From contig JAUSGG010000007.1 of NCBI GenBank assembly GCA_030649165.1, positions 24,191-88,190 on the forward strand: a stretch of DNA of 64,000 nucleotides. The letters are read 5' to 3'. The stretch's first letter is position 1; every line of letters begins with the position of its first letter. Position numbers and translations under genes: made by a program. This document shows, piece by piece, positions 9,159-18,970 of this stretch. Under the pieces are notes generated by a model. The model was not told the DNA's origin and did not search any database. It saw only the letters and a list, made by a program, of their open reading frames with translations. Origin of the DNA: Armatimonadota bacterium (GTDB lineage: Bacteria; Armatimonadota; UBA5829; JAUSEB01).

Positions 9159-10427
9159 TTAGGAGGCCGCCTTCAGTTCACTTACGGTCACCAGGGTCGG
9201 CTCTTTACCATCGATTATAGTCTCCGCCGACACAATGCACTTCTTGACATCTTTCGTGGATGGTATCTCATACATTATGTTCAGCATGACTTCCTCGATA
9301 ATGGTTCGGAGGGCCCTGGCCCCCATTCCTCGCTTGTAGGCCTGCGCCGCGATAGCATCGAGGGCATCTTCGGTGAAGATGAGATCGACGCCATCGTAAT
9401 CGAAGAACTTCTGATACTGTTTGACCAGAGCGTTTTTCGGCTCCACCAGGATTTTGACCAGCGACTCTTCGTCCAACGCTTCCAGAGTCGCAATCACGGG
9501 CAGCCGGCCCACGAACTCCGGTATGAAACCGTACCTCAGAAGGTCTTGGGGTAGGATTTTCTCCAAGATTTTGCTTTCTTTCAGCAAATCCTTTCCGGAG
9601 GACGCCGAGCGGAAACCGACGCTCGCATGATCGCTCACGCGCCGGTCGATTATCTGGTCCAGCCCTTCAAAGGCCCCACCACAGACGAACAGTATATTGG
9701 ACGTGTCGATCTGAACGTATTCCTGCTGCGGGTGCTTTCTGCCCCCCTGCGGCGGCACGTTGGCAACCGTCCCCTCCAGAATCTTGAGCAGGGCCTGCTG
9801 CACTCCCTCGCCGGACACATCGCGGGTTATAGATGGATTGTCCGACTTCCGCGCGATCTTGTCAATCTCGTCGATGTAAACTATTCCCCGCTGTGCGTTG
9901 CGGATGGTCGTCTGGACGCTTTCGCCCGTGTCGGCCGCCTGTATGAGCTTGAGAAGGATGTTCTCCACATCCTCGCCGACGTAGCCAGCTTCCGTAAGCG
10001 ATGTCGCGTCCGCAATCGCAAACGGAACGTTGAGTATCTTCGCAAGCGTCTGGGCCAAAAGGGTCTTGCCGGATCCGGTGGGGCCGATGAGCAGGATGTT
10101 GCTCTTCTGCAGCTCCACCTCGGCATTAGTTGCGTTTACGCGCTTGAAGTGGTTGTACACAGCCACCGAAAGCGATCTCTTCGCCCTCTCCTGGCCGACC
10201 ACGTACTGACTCAGAATTCGATATATTTCCTTCGGCTTCGGGACTGCCCCGATGTAAGCATAGTCTTCCGCGTGAACGACATCGCCCCGGATGATGTCGT
10301 TGCAGAGCTCCACGCAGTCCAGGCAAACTCCGCCGTAAACGCCAAGAATCAGTTTCCTGACCTGGTCCTTGCTCTTGCCGCAGAGCGCGCAGCGCCCGTC
10401 GATGCGATCCATTCCGGTTCTCGCCAC
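9159..10427 (-). CDS. clpX: ClpX, ATP-dependent unfoldase of the ClpXP protease
   Basis: 422 residues. The N-terminal zinc-binding domain has Cys13, Cys16, Cys35 and Cys38. The AAA+ core shows Walker A GPTGSGKT (115-122), the pore-loop motif GYVGEDVE, Walker [12 protein letters not shown] and the QGGRKHPQQ loop. ClpX recognises tagged proteins, unfolds them and threads them into ClpP. The GTG at 10427 is preceded by AAGGAGAAGGAAG; ATG 10412 is a possible alternative. It lies downstream of tig and clpP, separated from clpP by about 240 bp containing a G/C-box hairpin, and upstream of lon. Confidence 0.97.
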   Translation of the reverse strand: MARTGMDRIDGRCALCGKSKDQVRKLILGVYGGVCLDCVELCNDIIRGDVVHAEDYAYIGAVPKPKEIYRILSQYVVGQERAKRSLSVAVYNHFKRVNATNAEVELQKSNILLIGPTGSGKTLLAQTLAKILNVPFAIADATSLTEAGYVGEDVENILLKLIQAADTGESVQTTIRNAQRGIVYIDEIDKIARKSDNPSITRDVSGEGVQQALLKILEGTVANVPPQGGRKHPQQEYVQIDTSNILFVCGGAFEGLDQIIDRRVSDHASVGFRSASSGKDLLKESKILEKILPQDLLRYGFIPEFVGRLPVIATLEALDEESLVKILVEPKNALVKQYQKFFDYDGVDLIFTEDALDAIAAQAYKRGMGARALRTIIEEVMLNIMYEIPSTKDVKKCIVSAETIIDGKEPTLVTVSELKAAS

Positions 10428-10555
10428 GACTTCCTTCTCCTTAGTGCTGCGCTTCGGCCTGTTCTACGAAGCCGAAGCCGTGGTATAGGCGGTGGGCACG
10501 GCTGCCCGATCAGCTACTCCGTCTTTCGGTATTTCGGGTATCCTGTTCGATAACC

Positions 10556-10633
10556 CAGAACCTCTCTCCAGCCCTCTCCCGGAAGGAGGGTGAGCCTTCC
10601 CCCTCCTCTTAGGAGGGGGTTAGGGGGAGGTTC
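10556..10633. repeat. Paired G/C-box hairpins between clpX and clpP
   Basis: CAGCCCTCTCCCGGAAGGAG is followed by CCCCCTCCTCTTAGGAGGGG and GTTAGGGGGAGG. It belongs to the CCTCCCCCTAACCCCCTCCT family seen again at 27243, 52660 and 60121. In the clpP-clpX transcript it could act as an attenuating or stabilising hairpin. Confidence 0.7.
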
Positions 10634-10670
10634 GATGTTTCAGGAATCTTGTTCCCGAAACAAACCCCCG

Positions 10671-11267
10671 CTAGGGAGTCTTATCTTCAGTCTTGGCCAG
10701 TACTGTGTCTACTATTCCATATTCGCGCGCTTCTTCCGCCGACATGTAGTAGTCGCGGTCTATGTCTTTTTCCACCTTCTCCACTGGCTGACCCGTATGC
10801 TTCGCCAGTATCTCCGTCAGAAGGCTCCTGTAGCGAAGGACCTCCCGCGCCTGTATGTCGATATCCGACGGAGTTCCGTGGAAGCCTGCTTCGCCCTGGT
10901 GGATCATTATCCGAGCGTTGGGCAGCGCGTGCCGCTTGCCCTTGGCCCCTCCGGAAAGGATCACAGCGGCCATGCTCATGGCCTCACCGATGCACCATGT
11001 GGAAACATCCGGCTTGATGAACTGCATCGTGTCGTAGATCGCCAGCCCGGCCCGCACGTACCCACCGGGACAGTTAATGTAGAGATCGAGGTCCTTGTCG
11101 GGATCTTCCTTCGCCAGAAAGAGCATCTGGGCCACGATAAGGTTTGAGATGTCGGTGTCGATGGGCGTCCCGATGAAGATGATCCTGTCCTTCAACAACC
11201 GGGAGTATATATCGTAAGCGCGTTCACCCCGCGCTGTTTGTTCAACCACCATGGGTATTAAAGCCAC
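10671..11267 (-). CDS. clpP: ClpP protease subunit, divergent active-site loops
   Basis: 198 residues, normal ClpP length. The catalytic triad is intact: Ser98 ([10 protein letters not shown]), His123 ([10 protein letters not shown]) and Asp172 (DIDRDYYM). Two segments that are nearly invariant in housekeeping ClpP differ: the usual SPGGSV reads CPGGYV, and the usual MIHQPLGG reads MIHQGEAG. ClpP forms a tetradecameric chamber that degrades proteins fed by ClpX. The GTG at 11267 shares one base with the tig stop codon (TAGTG), so the two are coupled; ATG 11252 is an alternative start. Its position between tig and clpX argues that it is the housekeeping ClpP despite the changes. Confidence 0.95.
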   Translation of the reverse strand: MALIPMVVEQTARGERAYDIYSRLLKDRIIFIGTPIDTDISNLIVAQMLFLAKEDPDKDLDLYINCPGGYVRAGLAIYDTMQFIKPDVSTWCIGEAMSMAAVILSGGAKGKRHALPNARIMIHQGEAGFHGTPSDIDIQAREVLRYRSLLTEILAKHTGQPVEKVEKDIDRDYYMSAEEAREYGIVDTVLAKTEDKTP

Positions 11268-12562
11268 TATTCAGAGTCTCCTTTCATTGCCACATTCTTA
11301 ATATTGGACGAATTCACCAAAAAGTCCAGTACCTTCTTACGCTGCAATCTGGACTTCAGTCTCGGCGCGCCGTCAGTCCGGTCGATATAGGCTTGCATGG
11401 AGGCTTTGGCGACCTTCCGTTCTTCGGCGAGTCGGCCGATCTCGGCATCCACATCCTCGTCCGACACGCTGATCTTCTCGCGTCTTGCTATTTCGAGGAG
11501 CGCCAGGTTTGTCCTGATATCACGTTCCGCATTCGAGGCCATTTCCTCCTGCAATTCCTCGAAGGATTTCTTCTCCGCCCGAAGATAGTCCACCAGCTCG
11601 ACCTTCGCCTCGTCCAGACGCTCCGTGATGTCCTTCATCCGATGTTCGACCTCGTGGACTACCATTTCATAGGGAAAATGTATTTCCGAGTTCTCCACAA
11701 TCTGCCAGATGAGACTCGATTCCACTTGACGCTGAGCAACGTCTGAAGCCATAGTCTCCATTCGACTTTTTAGCGTCTTCCTGAGATCATCAACACTGTC
11801 GGCCCCGACCGATTTGGCAAACTCGTCGTCCAATTCCGGAACGCGCCGCTCCTTGATCTCAATCGCTCTAGCTTTGAGCTGCAGGGTCTTGCCCGCCAGT
11901 TCTTTATCGTGATAGTCCTCGGGATACTGGACCTCCACGACCTGCTCATCACCTGGCTGCATGCCGATCAGCTTTTCATCGAAAGCGTCGAGATTGGACC
12001 CGGCCTGGACCATCTGCAAGTTCGGCTTCGCTTCCGGATCGTCCATCTTCCGCAGCTCGACGTAGACAATGTCGTCTTTCTTGATCGGCCGGTCCACTAT
12101 CGATTCCAGCTTCGCCGCGCGCTGGCGGATATCGTCGATCTGCCGCTCCACATCTTCGTCAGACACCATAGGAGTGATGCGCTCCACCGTGAGGTTGACG
12201 TACTCGCCAAGCTCGATTTTCGGGGCCAACGGCACTGTCGCCTTGAAGATCAGCGGCTGCTCTTGATCGAACTGAACGATTTCCACATCCGGCAGGTCGT
12301 ACGGCGTTATCTCAGCTTCTTTGACGGCATCCTCGTAAGCCTCCGGCAGAAGCGCGCGCACAGCGCGGTCCTTCAACGACTCCTCATCTATATAGCGTTC
12401 TATCAATGCGCGCGGGGCTTTGCCTTTTCTGAAGCCCGGGACCGACACGCGCTTCGACAGATGCTGGAAGGCGTGCTCCAGGGCCTCCGCCACTCGCTCG
12501 GCCTCGACTTCGATATTCAGCTCGACCTTGCACGGGTCCAGTTGCTCTTTCGTCTTGAGCAT
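11267..12562 (-). CDS. tig: Trigger factor, ribosome-associated chaperone
   Basis: A 431-residue peptidyl-prolyl isomerase and chaperone that binds nascent chains at the ribosome exit tunnel. The signature GFRKGKAP is at about residue 44. A PPIase (FKBP-like) domain covers about 150-240, and the C-terminal helical arms include [20 protein letters not shown] 12562 is preferred over the TTG one codon upstream because AGGAG is 7 nt before it. It is first in the tig-clpP-clpX-lon order that is common in bacteria. The upstream spacer carries a tandem repeat tract and a G/C-box hairpin. Confidence 0.95.
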   Translation of the reverse strand: MLKTKEQLDPCKVELNIEVEAERVAEALEHAFQHLSKRVSVPGFRKGKAPRALIERYIDEESLKDRAVRALLPEAYEDAVKEAEITPYDLPDVEIVQFDQEQPLIFKATVPLAPKIELGEYVNLTVERITPMVSDEDVERQIDDIRQRAAKLESIVDRPIKKDDIVYVELRKMDDPEAKPNLQMVQAGSNLDAFDEKLIGMQPGDEQVVEVQYPEDYHDKELAGKTLQLKARAIEIKERRVPELDDEFAKSVGADSVDDLRKTLKSRMETMASDVAQRQVESSLIWQIVENSEIHFPYEMVVHEVEHRMKDITERLDEAKVELVDYLRAEKKSFEELQEEMASNAERDIRTNLALLEIARREKISVSDEDVDAEIGRLAEERKVAKASMQAYIDRTDGAPRLKSRLQRKKVLDFLVNSSNIKNVAMKGDSE

Positions 12563-12575
12563 CAACGGTCTCCTA

Positions 12576-12660
12576 TCGGTTGACGGTTGTCACTTGTCGG
12601 TTGTCGATTGAGCCGACCGACCCCCTCTCCCTTCCAGGGAGAGGGCCGGGGTGAGGGTCG
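12576..12660. repeat. Short tandem repeats (GGTTGTC units) and G/C-box hairpin upstream of tig
   Basis: 12576-12612 contains imperfect units of GTTGACG/GTTGTCACTTGTCGG. 12620-12660 contains CCCCCTCTCCC/GGGAGAGGG with GGGGTGAGGG. Together they fill much of the 306-bp gap between tig and tRNA-Gly; nothing else recognisable lies there. Confidence 0.65.
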
Positions 12661-12868
12661 AACGTCTTGCCAACTTTCTATGCTGAGGGAACGGCCTTGA
12701 TACGCCAAACGCGCCAGAATCAAGTATAACGTAGTTCCCGCAGCGCCAACCCTCGACTCCTTCGACTCCCGTTCAAAAAAACACAGGGTATGATTATCAG
12801 GATACTCCAGCGGCTACTCACGTCAAATCCACTGTCTATCCCTGATGCATACCCTGGTAGATGTAAAC

Positions 12869-12943
12869 TGGAGCGGGAGACGGGATTCGAACCCGCGACA
12901 TCCACCTTGGCAAGGTGGCGTTCTACCACTGAACCACTCCCGC
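12869..12943 (-). tRNA. tRNA-Gly(GCC)
   Basis: A 75-nt cloverleaf on the minus strand with a GCGGGAG/CTCCCGC acceptor stem, anticodon loop TTGCCAA (anticodon GCC), the TTCGAAT T-loop and an encoded CCA. Last of three tRNA genes in tandem. Confidence 0.97.
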
Positions 12944-12944
12944 A

Positions 12945-12974
12945 TTTTAGATGTTAGAGGTTAGATGTTAGACC
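12945..12974. repeat. GTTAGAT-type tandem repeat between tRNA genes
   Basis: Imperfect units TTAGATGTTAGAGGTTAGAT. Related tracts flank the other tRNAs (13046-13108, 13206-13286) and tRNA-Met (46958-46981). Confidence 0.6.
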
Positions 12975-13117
12975 ACCAAATTCCCGGACGATTCGTCTAA
13001 CCTTTTACCCCCAACTCGGCGCTAGATCCCAGGTCCACGCGCATCTTAGATGTTGGAAGTTACGCATAATATCAAACGCCCGCCTTGAGGCGCCATCTCT
13101 AACCTCCAACCCTAAAG

Positions 13118-13201
13118 TGGTGGGCGAGAGGAGAGTTGAACTCCTACGCCTTGCGGCACTAGATCCTAAGTCTAGCGTGTCTGCCATTCCACCACTCGCC
13201 C
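13118..13201 (-). tRNA. tRNA-Leu(TAG)
   Basis: An 84-nt class II tRNA with a long variable arm (TGCCGCAAGGCGT). Acceptor GGGCGAG/CTCGCCC, anticodon loop CTTAGGA (anticodon TAG), T-loop TTCAACT, encoded CCA. Confidence 0.95.
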
Positions 13202-13205
13202 GGTT

Positions 13206-13286
13206 CAGAAGCTGGAAGTTAGACGTTAGAAGTTAGAACCTAATCCGCGCGCTCTAAACTCTAACCTCCAACCTCTACCTCTAAAC
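13206..13286. repeat. Opposed GTTAGA / TCTAAC tandem repeats
   Basis: GAAGTTAGACGTTAGAAG units are followed, in the opposite sense, by CTCTAACCTCCAACCTCTAC. The two halves could fold back on each other between tRNA-Lys and tRNA-Leu. Confidence 0.55.
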
Positions 13287-13287
13287 C

Positions 13288-13363
<76 letters not shown>

Positions 13364-13515
13364 ACGATCGCAATCGGAGCTGATCTCGGATGACCTTTAC
13401 AGCCTCGTGGCTCCGCTCCGGATCCGCCCTTGGGTCGCTAGTCATTATACCCTTCAAATCAGCCGGGCGTCAAGCGTCCTCAGCCCACTCCCGCGCGCAA
13501 ACCAAGAGCAAACTT

Positions 13516-13544
13516 ATTATGGCAGAGGGGTTGGGATTTGTCAA
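13516..13544 (-). promoter_or_regulatory. Sigma70-like promoter for the tRNA cluster
   Basis: On the minus strand TTGACA (13544-13539) and CATAAT (13521-13516) are separated by exactly 17 nt. Transcription would begin near 13509, about 145 nt before tRNA-Lys, and read Lys-Leu-Gly. Confidence 0.7.
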
Positions 13545-13557
13545 CAGTCGGTTCTCG

Positions 13558-13855
13558 GTTGAGTGAGTTCAGTTTCGCGGGAATGTCATTCCGACCGAAG
13601 TGAAGGAATCTGCTTTTTCCGGTTGCGTCACGCTCAAAAGCAGATTTCCCGACTCCGCTGGCGCTCCGCTCCTAAGGAAGCGCCCCGTTTCGGGATTTCC
13701 GGGTTGGGACCCGAAGCTGTCCGCTATAGCATGCGTATGACGCCCAACCCTCAAATCCCGAAACACCGGGGTGGTTCCTTTCCGAAATAACCCCGCCCGC
13801 GGGGTCGGTTGCTCGAAATGACGATGCCCGGAAGACTGAACTGTTACTGACGGTT
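13558..13855. repeat. Composite structured repeat between the tRNA promoter and the cyclase gene
   Basis: This non-coding block fills most of the 13364-13907 gap. It has a left end with GAGTTCAG and a right end CTGAACTGTTA, echoing the MITE termini. It contains a long imperfect stem in which GTTTCGGGATTT (from 13688) pairs with AAATCCCGAAAC (ending 13762). The stem extends outward through GGAAGCGCCCC and GGGGTGGTTCC. The segment GGTTCCTTTCCGAAATAACC recurs inverted near 30762. It begins with the widespread AATGTCATTCCGACCGAAG motif. Confidence 0.6.
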
Positions 13856-13872
13856 GTCAGTTGACGGTCATT

Positions 13873-13896
13873 GGGGCGACCCTCTGCGGTCGCCCC
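13873..13896 (-). terminator. Terminator-like hairpin after the GGDEF gene
   Basis: GGGGCGACC/GGTCGCCCC forms a perfect 9-bp stem with a 6-nt loop, 11 nt beyond the stop codon of the CBS-GGDEF gene. No U-tract follows, so termination efficiency is uncertain. Confidence 0.5.
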
Positions 13897-13907
13897 GATG
13901 ACGCGGA

Positions 13908-14903
13908 CTAGTTCGGCGCGGGCTCCAGCGACGGCGCGGCGCAAAGGATTTCGCTGCGATTGCGCCCGTTTGCCTTAGCTTGATACATAGCCGAGTCGGC
14001 CATTCGCAGGAGCTCATCGACATTGTCCGGACCGCTCATGCCATCATACGCTGTCACGCCACAGCTTACGGTGATGGAGAGCGTCTCGTCTGCCGCGGTA
14101 AAGGCGTGAGACTGCACGGCGATCCGAATACGTTCGGCGACGCACAACATGCTGCGCAAATCGCCCTGGCCCACTACTACAAACTCTTCTCCGCCGTACC
14201 TGGCTACGATGTCTTCCGCGCGCACTGCGTCGTGGAGAAGAATCCCCAGCGCTCGCAGCACGTGATCGCCGACATCGTGACCGTAACGGTCGTTGACATC
14301 CTTGAAGTGGTCGATATCAATCATCGCGCAGCCGAGACTAACCCCGTAGCGGCTGGCCCTCGACATCTCATCCTCAAACCGCTGGAAAAGAAGGCGCCGG
14401 TTAAAGAGGCCCGTCAACGGGTCGGTGATGGAAAGCTGTTCCAGCTCCGCATTTTTGCTGTGAAGCTCTTCCGTGCGTTCCTGCACCATCTTCTCCAGTT
14501 TGTGAGAGTAGCGCTCCAGCGCGTGCATGCTGCCATTGAGGATATCCGTCTGCGTCACCAGGCCGACCAGCCTGCCATCGCTTCCCGTAACCGGAAAGCG
14601 GCGGCAATGCCTGGTTTTCATCATGCTGCCCGCCTCCGACAACGTCGTAGACTCAGGGATACTATAAACGGGACGACTCATAAAGTCGCCCACGCGGAGT
14701 CGAGTGCTTTTCCCGGCGTTTTCGGCATAGAACCTGACTACATCACGTTCGGTGACAATCCCTACGGGGCAATCTCGTTCGACCACGATCTGACAGCTAA
14801 TAGAGGATCGCGCCATGCGCTCGACGACAGTGAGCAGTGGCTCGTCAGGAGAGGCGGTTTCAACCAACCTCGTCATAACGGCGCCGATCTTTACTTCGGC
14901 CAA
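13908..14903 (-). CDS. CBS-pair diguanylate cyclase
   Basis: 331 residues, no membrane segment. Two CBS domains (about 5-125) would bind adenine nucleotides or similar ligands. A helical linker (about 128-155, ERYSHKLEKMVQERTEELHS) leads to a GGDEF domain (about 158-320). The active site reads RYGGEEF, and the inhibitory site RxxD is present as RAED five residues before it. The protein therefore looks like an active, product-inhibited c-di-GMP synthase gated by CBS ligand binding. The start is a TTG (LAEVKIGAVMTR), with GAAGGG about 10 nt upstream. It appears to be monocistronic. Confidence 0.88.
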   Translation of the reverse strand: MAEVKIGAVMTRLVETASPDEPLLTVVERMARSSISCQIVVERDCPVGIVTERDVVRFYAENAGKSTRLRVGDFMSRPVYSIPESTTLSEAGSMMKTRHCRRFPVTGSDGRLVGLVTQTDILNGSMHALERYSHKLEKMVQERTEELHSKNAELEQLSITDPLTGLFNRRLLFQRFEDEMSRASRYGVSLGCAMIDIDHFKDVNDRYGHDVGDHVLRALGILLHDAVRAEDIVARYGGEEFVVVGQGDLRSMLCVAERIRIAVQSHAFTAADETLSITVSCGVTAYDGMSGPDNVDELLRMADSAMYQAKANGRNRSEILCAAPSLEPAPN

Positions 14904-15120
14904 TCTGTGGTTTCCCTTCTAGCGAACGCAAGAGCGGTCGCCTGTTACAGCCCTGGGGTATCGGTGGGGATACGGCGCTTTGCCGCGGCACGAGGGACTT
15001 GGGGCCGTGGCCAGCCGGACCCCCGCAGGACCTACTACTTAATACATCGGCTGAAAACCTCCGATTCCTTATGCCGAATTTCTGCTCGTGAGAGCAGGCG
15101 TCGAATAAAGTGTAGTGGTC

Positions 15121-15240
15121 GGACAGAACCCCACCCCAGCCCTCCCCTGACTGGGGAGGGGGTAGGTTACCTATCCTGCGGAACGGCCTCATAAGACCAG
15201 CTCATCGAATATCGTCGAAGTCAGTTCCCGCAGCACGCTC
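15121..15240. repeat. G/C-box hairpin joined to a GGTTACCTATCC repeat
   Basis: CCCACCCCAGCCCTCCCC/GGGGAGGGGG is followed directly by GGTTACCTATCCTGCGG. The roughly 70-bp sequence after it also occurs at 58888-58960 with about three quarters of positions shared. It occupies the 14904-15299 gap between uvrB and the cyclase gene; the rest of that gap shows nothing recognisable. Confidence 0.6.
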
Positions 15241-15299
15241 CACGCCGTTTTCATTCCCTTGGCTGGCTCGAAGCGCCGTGGGTGACTGTTCACTGTTTA

Positions 15300-17291
15300 C
15301 TACCACTTCGCGCTTGGCAGCAGCTTCTTCAGCCTGATGATCTCATCGCGGACCTGGGCGGCGTGCTCGAAGTCGAGCGCTCGGGCGGCCTGCTTCATCT
15401 CTCGCTCCAAATCAGCCAACGTCAACATAAGCTGGTCAAGGGGAAGGGATTCGACAGCCTGTCTGCTGACGCCGTAATACGCCCTGGTTTCGGCGACGCG
15501 TTTTGCCTCGATGACGTCCCTGACAGCCTTGGTGATCGTGGCCGGTGTGATGCCGTACTTTTCGTTATATTCGAGCTGCACGGCGCGGCGTCTGTTGGTC
15601 TCATCTATCGCGCGGCGCATCGAATCGGTTACGTTGTCGGCGTACATCAGCACCTTGCCGCTGACGTTTCTCGCGGCGCGTCCGATCGTCTGGATCAGGG
15701 AGGTCTCGGAGCGCAGGAAGCCCTCCTTGTCCGCGTCCAGTATCGCCACAAGCGAGACTTCCGGAAGGTCCAGACCCTCGCGGAGCAGGTTAATGCCGAC
15801 CACGACATCGTAGACCCCTATTCGCAGGTCGCGCAGTATCTCCTGTCGTTCCAGGGTGTGGATCTCGGAGTGCAGGTAGTGGACCTTGACCTCCAAATCG
15901 AGAAGGTACTCCGACAGGTCCTCGGCCATCTTCTTCGTCAGGGTGGTGACCAGGATACGACGCCCCTGACCGACGCACTTGCGGATTTCGCCGATCAGGT
16001 CGTCGATTTGGCCTTTGGTCGTCCGGACCTCCACCTCGGGGTCCAGCAGCCCCGTGGGACGTATGAGCTGTTCGGCGATCCGCTGGCTGTGCCTCATCTC
16101 ATACTGTCCCGGCGTTGCGGAGACGAATATGGCCTGGCCAATCCGCGCCTGAAACTCCTCAAACCGAAGCGGCCTGTTATCCAGAGCCGAGGGCAGACGA
16201 AAACCGAACTCGACCAGGGTTCCCTTGCGCGACCGGTCGCCGTTGTACATGCCGTGGAGTTGCGGGATCGTCTGGTGCGACTCGTCAATGAACAGCAGGA
16301 AATCCTCCGGGAAATAATCGAGCAGCGTGTGCGGAGCGCTGCCTTCGGGCCTGCCGTCGAGGATTCGGGAGTAGTTCTCGATGCCCGAGCAGTAGCCGAC
16401 CTCGCGCATCATCTCAAGATCGTATCTGGTCCTCTGTTCGATCCGCTGAGCTTCCAGCAGTTGCCCGCTCCGGGTGAAATAGTCTACGCGGTCGAGCATC
16501 TCCTGCTCGATCTCTTTCATCGCGCGCTCCATCTTGTCCCACGGGGTGACGAAATGGGTTGCGGGGAACACCGTGGCCTTGTCCAGAACGCTGATGACCT
16601 CGCCGGTCGTCGGATTGACATCCACGATCTTCTCGACATCGTCCCCGAAGAACTCCACCCGCGTGATGATCTCCTCGTCGGCCGGCTGGATTTCGAGAAT
16701 ATCCCCTCGAACCCGAAACGTGCCCCGGCCCAGGGCGACGTCGTTGCGAGTAAACTGCATGTCGATCAGCCTGCGCAGCGTGGCGTTACGGTCGTAGGTC
16801 TTGCCGAGCTCCAAGGTCAGAATCGTCTCCTGGTAATCCTCCGGCGAACCGAGACCATAGATGCAGGAGACGCTCGCCACGATGATCACGTCACGCCTTT
16901 CGAGGACCGACTGCGTGGCCGAGTGACGCAGCCGGTCGATCTCGTCATTGATCGAAGAGTCCTTTTCGATGTAGGTATCGGTCTGGGGGATGTACGCCTC
17001 AGGTTGATAATAGTCGTAGTATGAGACGAAGTACTCCACTGCGTTGTCGGGAAAGAAAGTGCGGAACTCGCCGCAGAGCTGAGCGGCAAGCGTCTTGTTG
17101 TGCGCGATCACGAGGGCCGGGCGCCGCACGGCCTCGATGACGTTCGCCATCGTGAACGTTTTGCCGGAACCCGTAACGCCAAGAAGGGTCTGGTAGCGAT
17201 GGCCCTGTTCCAGACCCTCTACCAGCTTCTTTATCGCCTCCGGCTGATCGCCGGTCGGCTTGAACTCAGCTTTGATCTCGAATTCAGACAT
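15300..17291 (-). CDS. uvrB: UvrB, excinuclease ABC subunit B
   Basis: A 663-residue damage-verification helicase of nucleotide-excision repair. Walker A is [10 protein letters not shown]; the beta-hairpin that clamps DNA contains [32 protein letters not shown] and the Q-x-x-GRAARN helicase motif VI follow. The C-terminal UVR helix pair ([20 protein letters not shown]) contacts UvrA and UvrC. The open frame continues upstream to 17741 through repeat DNA, but homologous sequence begins at the ATG 17291 ([20 protein letters not shown]), which is taken as the start. The SD is weak. It is divergent from the TPR gene; uvrA and uvrC are not in the window. Confidence 0.96.
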   Translation of the reverse strand: MSEFEIKAEFKPTGDQPEAIKKLVEGLEQGHRYQTLLGVTGSGKTFTMANVIEAVRRPALVIAHNKTLAAQLCGEFRTFFPDNAVEYFVSYYDYYQPEAYIPQTDTYIEKDSSINDEIDRLRHSATQSVLERRDVIIVASVSCIYGLGSPEDYQETILTLELGKTYDRNATLRRLIDMQFTRNDVALGRGTFRVRGDILEIQPADEEIITRVEFFGDDVEKIVDVNPTTGEVISVLDKATVFPATHFVTPWDKMERAMKEIEQEMLDRVDYFTRSGQLLEAQRIEQRTRYDLEMMREVGYCSGIENYSRILDGRPEGSAPHTLLDYFPEDFLLFIDESHQTIPQLHGMYNGDRSRKGTLVEFGFRLPSALDNRPLRFEEFQARIGQAIFVSATPGQYEMRHSQRIAEQLIRPTGLLDPEVEVRTTKGQIDDLIGEIRKCVGQGRRILVTTLTKKMAEDLSEYLLDLEVKVHYLHSEIHTLERQEILRDLRIGVYDVVVGINLLREGLDLPEVSLVAILDADKEGFLRSETSLIQTIGRAARNVSGKVLMYADNVTDSMRRAIDETNRRRAVQLEYNEKYGITPATITKAVRDVIEAKRVAETRAYYGVSRQAVESLPLDQLMLTLADLEREMKQAARALDFEHAAQVRDEIIRLKKLLPSAKW

Positions 17292-17351
17292 TTTACTATA
17301 ATTATGATACCAGAAACGCATGGTGAACCGAAGCAAAAAGACCGGGAAGCC

Positions 17352-17440
17352 TGTTGTTGGTTGATAGTTGTTGGCTGTCGGTTGCGTCGGACGTGTCCCA
17401 CCTGTCGGACACGTCCGACTCGTTCGACTCCTCCGACTCA
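17352..17440. repeat. Short tandem repeat tract with a perfect 13-bp stem
   Basis: GTTGTTGG-type units (17352-17383) pass into TCCGACTC-type units (17386-17440). Within them GTCGGACGTGTCC (17386-17398) and GGACACGTCCGAC (17407-17419) form a perfect 13-bp inverted repeat with an 8-nt loop. It lies between divergent uvrB and the TPR gene, just upstream of the latter's promoter. Confidence 0.7.
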
Positions 17441-17447
17441 CGCTTCC

Positions 17448-17476
17448 TTGAAACGAACACCTCACTCTGCTATAAT
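17448..17476 (+). promoter_or_regulatory. Sigma70-like promoter of the TPR-nadK-recN operon
   Basis: TTGAAA (17448-17453), a 17-nt spacer and a perfect TATAAT (17471-17476). The TPR start codon is about 36 nt further on. Confidence 0.8.
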
Positions 17477-17511
17477 TGACCGCGAATCTAGGAACAGGGA
17501 GTGGATGCATA

Positions 17512-18957
17512 ATGAAGGCTAGAAGCTTGATTGCGGTAGTGTTGTTGGCAGTCCTATGTCTGTGGATAGCGACCGCGGGCCATTCGGCCCCCAGCGCGGT
17601 GGATAAAGCCGCGGACCTGTTCAAAAAGGGCAATACAGCCGAAGCAATTGCCACACTCAAAGCGGCGAACGAAGCTAAGCCGAACGATCCGAACGTGCTC
17701 AGTTGGCTTGGGTATCTGTATGTAAAATCGGGCCAGTACAACGAGGCCGTTGGCGTTCTGGAACGGGCCGTTCAGCTCAAACCGAAGAACCCCGACGTCC
17801 GCATCAACCTCGGCAGCGCTTATACAAATCTTGGTGACGATGCCAAGGCCCTCCCGCACAACCTGGAGGCTGTAAAGCTCAGGCCGAAATCGGCGGACGC
17901 CCACTATAACCTCGCCAACTCCTACGCGAATACGGGCAGGCTCGACGAAGCTATCGCCGAGTACAAGGCCGCCCAGACGCTCAGCCCGAACGCGGCAAAT
18001 GTCAAGAACGGCCTGGGACTTGCCCTGCAGCAGAAGTCGTCCGGTTCCCCGGAGTCGATTGCCGCGTTTGAACAGGCCGTCAGGTGCGATCCGCAGAACG
18101 TTCGCTATCTCACCGATCTCGGAATGGCGTATAAATCGGGCGGGAAGCTGGCGTCGGCAAGGTCGGCTTTGAGACAGGCGGCGGCGGTCGGACCCAACGA
18201 CTACATGGCGCGCGTCGCGTACGGCGAAATCCTCTCCGAAAACAACCAGAACGAAGAGGCCGTGAAGGAATATGAGGCCGCGAGCAAGGTGCGACCCGAT
18301 GAGTTCGTGCCGCACTACAACCTTGGCGTGCTTTACGGCAGGCAGGGCAACTTCGCGGACGCCGCCCGGGAGTACTCCAGGGCGCTTCAGCTTCAGCCGA
18401 CAAGCGCCCAGGCGCTCGCGGGCCACGGTTGGGCCTTGTACAAGACCGGAAAGGCGCCGGAAGCCATTGCTCAGTTCAAGGCGGCCACAGAGAAAGATCA
18501 GAACTCGGGAGACATCTATAACAACCTCGCGATCATATACACGAATGAGAAGATGAAAGACGAGGCGGAAGCGGCGTGGACCCAGACGCTCAGACTTCAG
18601 CCCAGAAACACCGCCGCTATGATGGCTCTCGGCAATCTGCTCCTTCAGAAGGGGCAGACCGCCAAGGCACAGGAGCATTACGAGAAGGCTGTGACCCTCG
18701 ACCCGAAGTTCGCGGAAGCGCACGTGGGTCTGGGCCTGTGCTACGACCGGGCGGGAAACGTCGATAAGGCCATCGAGGAATACAGGACGGCGATCAAGCT
18801 CAACCCGAATCTGCCGTCGGCCTACAACAACCTCGGAACCGCTCTTGAGAAGAAAGGGCAGCCTCAAGAGGCTATAGCTCAGTACAAGAAAGCGCTCGAA
18901 CTCAACAAGAACCACACTGACGCCAAGTTCAACCTCGAAAGGCTGACAAAGGAATAG
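17512..18957 (+). CDS. Exported tetratricopeptide-repeat protein
   Basis: 481 residues. An N-terminal signal peptide ([20 protein letters not shown] with cleavage near GHSA-PSA) is followed by about a dozen TPR units. These are recognisable by recurring patterns such as [20 protein letters not shown] and [23 protein letters not shown] arrays scaffold protein-protein contacts; the export signal places this one outside the cytoplasm. ATG 17512 is preferred to an earlier in-frame start (17476) because it begins the signal peptide and has GGGAG about 11 nt upstream. It is the first gene of the operon continuing to nadK and recN. Confidence 0.88.
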   Translation: MKARSLIAVVLLAVLCLWIATAGHSAPSAVDKAADLFKKGNTAEAIATLKAANEAKPNDPNVLSWLGYLYVKSGQYNEAVGVLERAVQLKPKNPDVRINLGSAYTNLGDDAKALPHNLEAVKLRPKSADAHYNLANSYANTGRLDEAIAEYKAAQTLSPNAANVKNGLGLALQQKSSGSPESIAAFEQAVRCDPQNVRYLTDLGMAYKSGGKLASARSALRQAAAVGPNDYMARVAYGEILSENNQNEEAVKEYEAASKVRPDEFVPHYNLGVLYGRQGNFADAAREYSRALQLQPTSAQALAGHGWALYKTGKAPEAIAQFKAATEKDQNSGDIYNNLAIIYTNEKMKDEAEAAWTQTLRLQPRNTAAMMALGNLLLQKGQTAKAQEHYEKAVTLDPKFAEAHVGLGLCYDRAGNVDKAIEEYRTAIKLNPNLPSAYNNLGTALEKKGQPQEAIAQYKKALELNKNHTDAKFNLERLTKE

Positions 18958-18970
18958 TCCTGGACCGGCC

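Noticed and set aside
13873..13896. Rho-independent terminator with full certainty
   Set aside because: The stem is strong but no U-run follows, and hairpin repeats are so common here that termination cannot be assumed.
17292..17741. N-terminal extension of UvrB
   Set aside because: The added 150 residues come from tandem repeat DNA and the TPR gene's upstream region on the opposite strand; UvrB homology begins exactly at ATG 17291.
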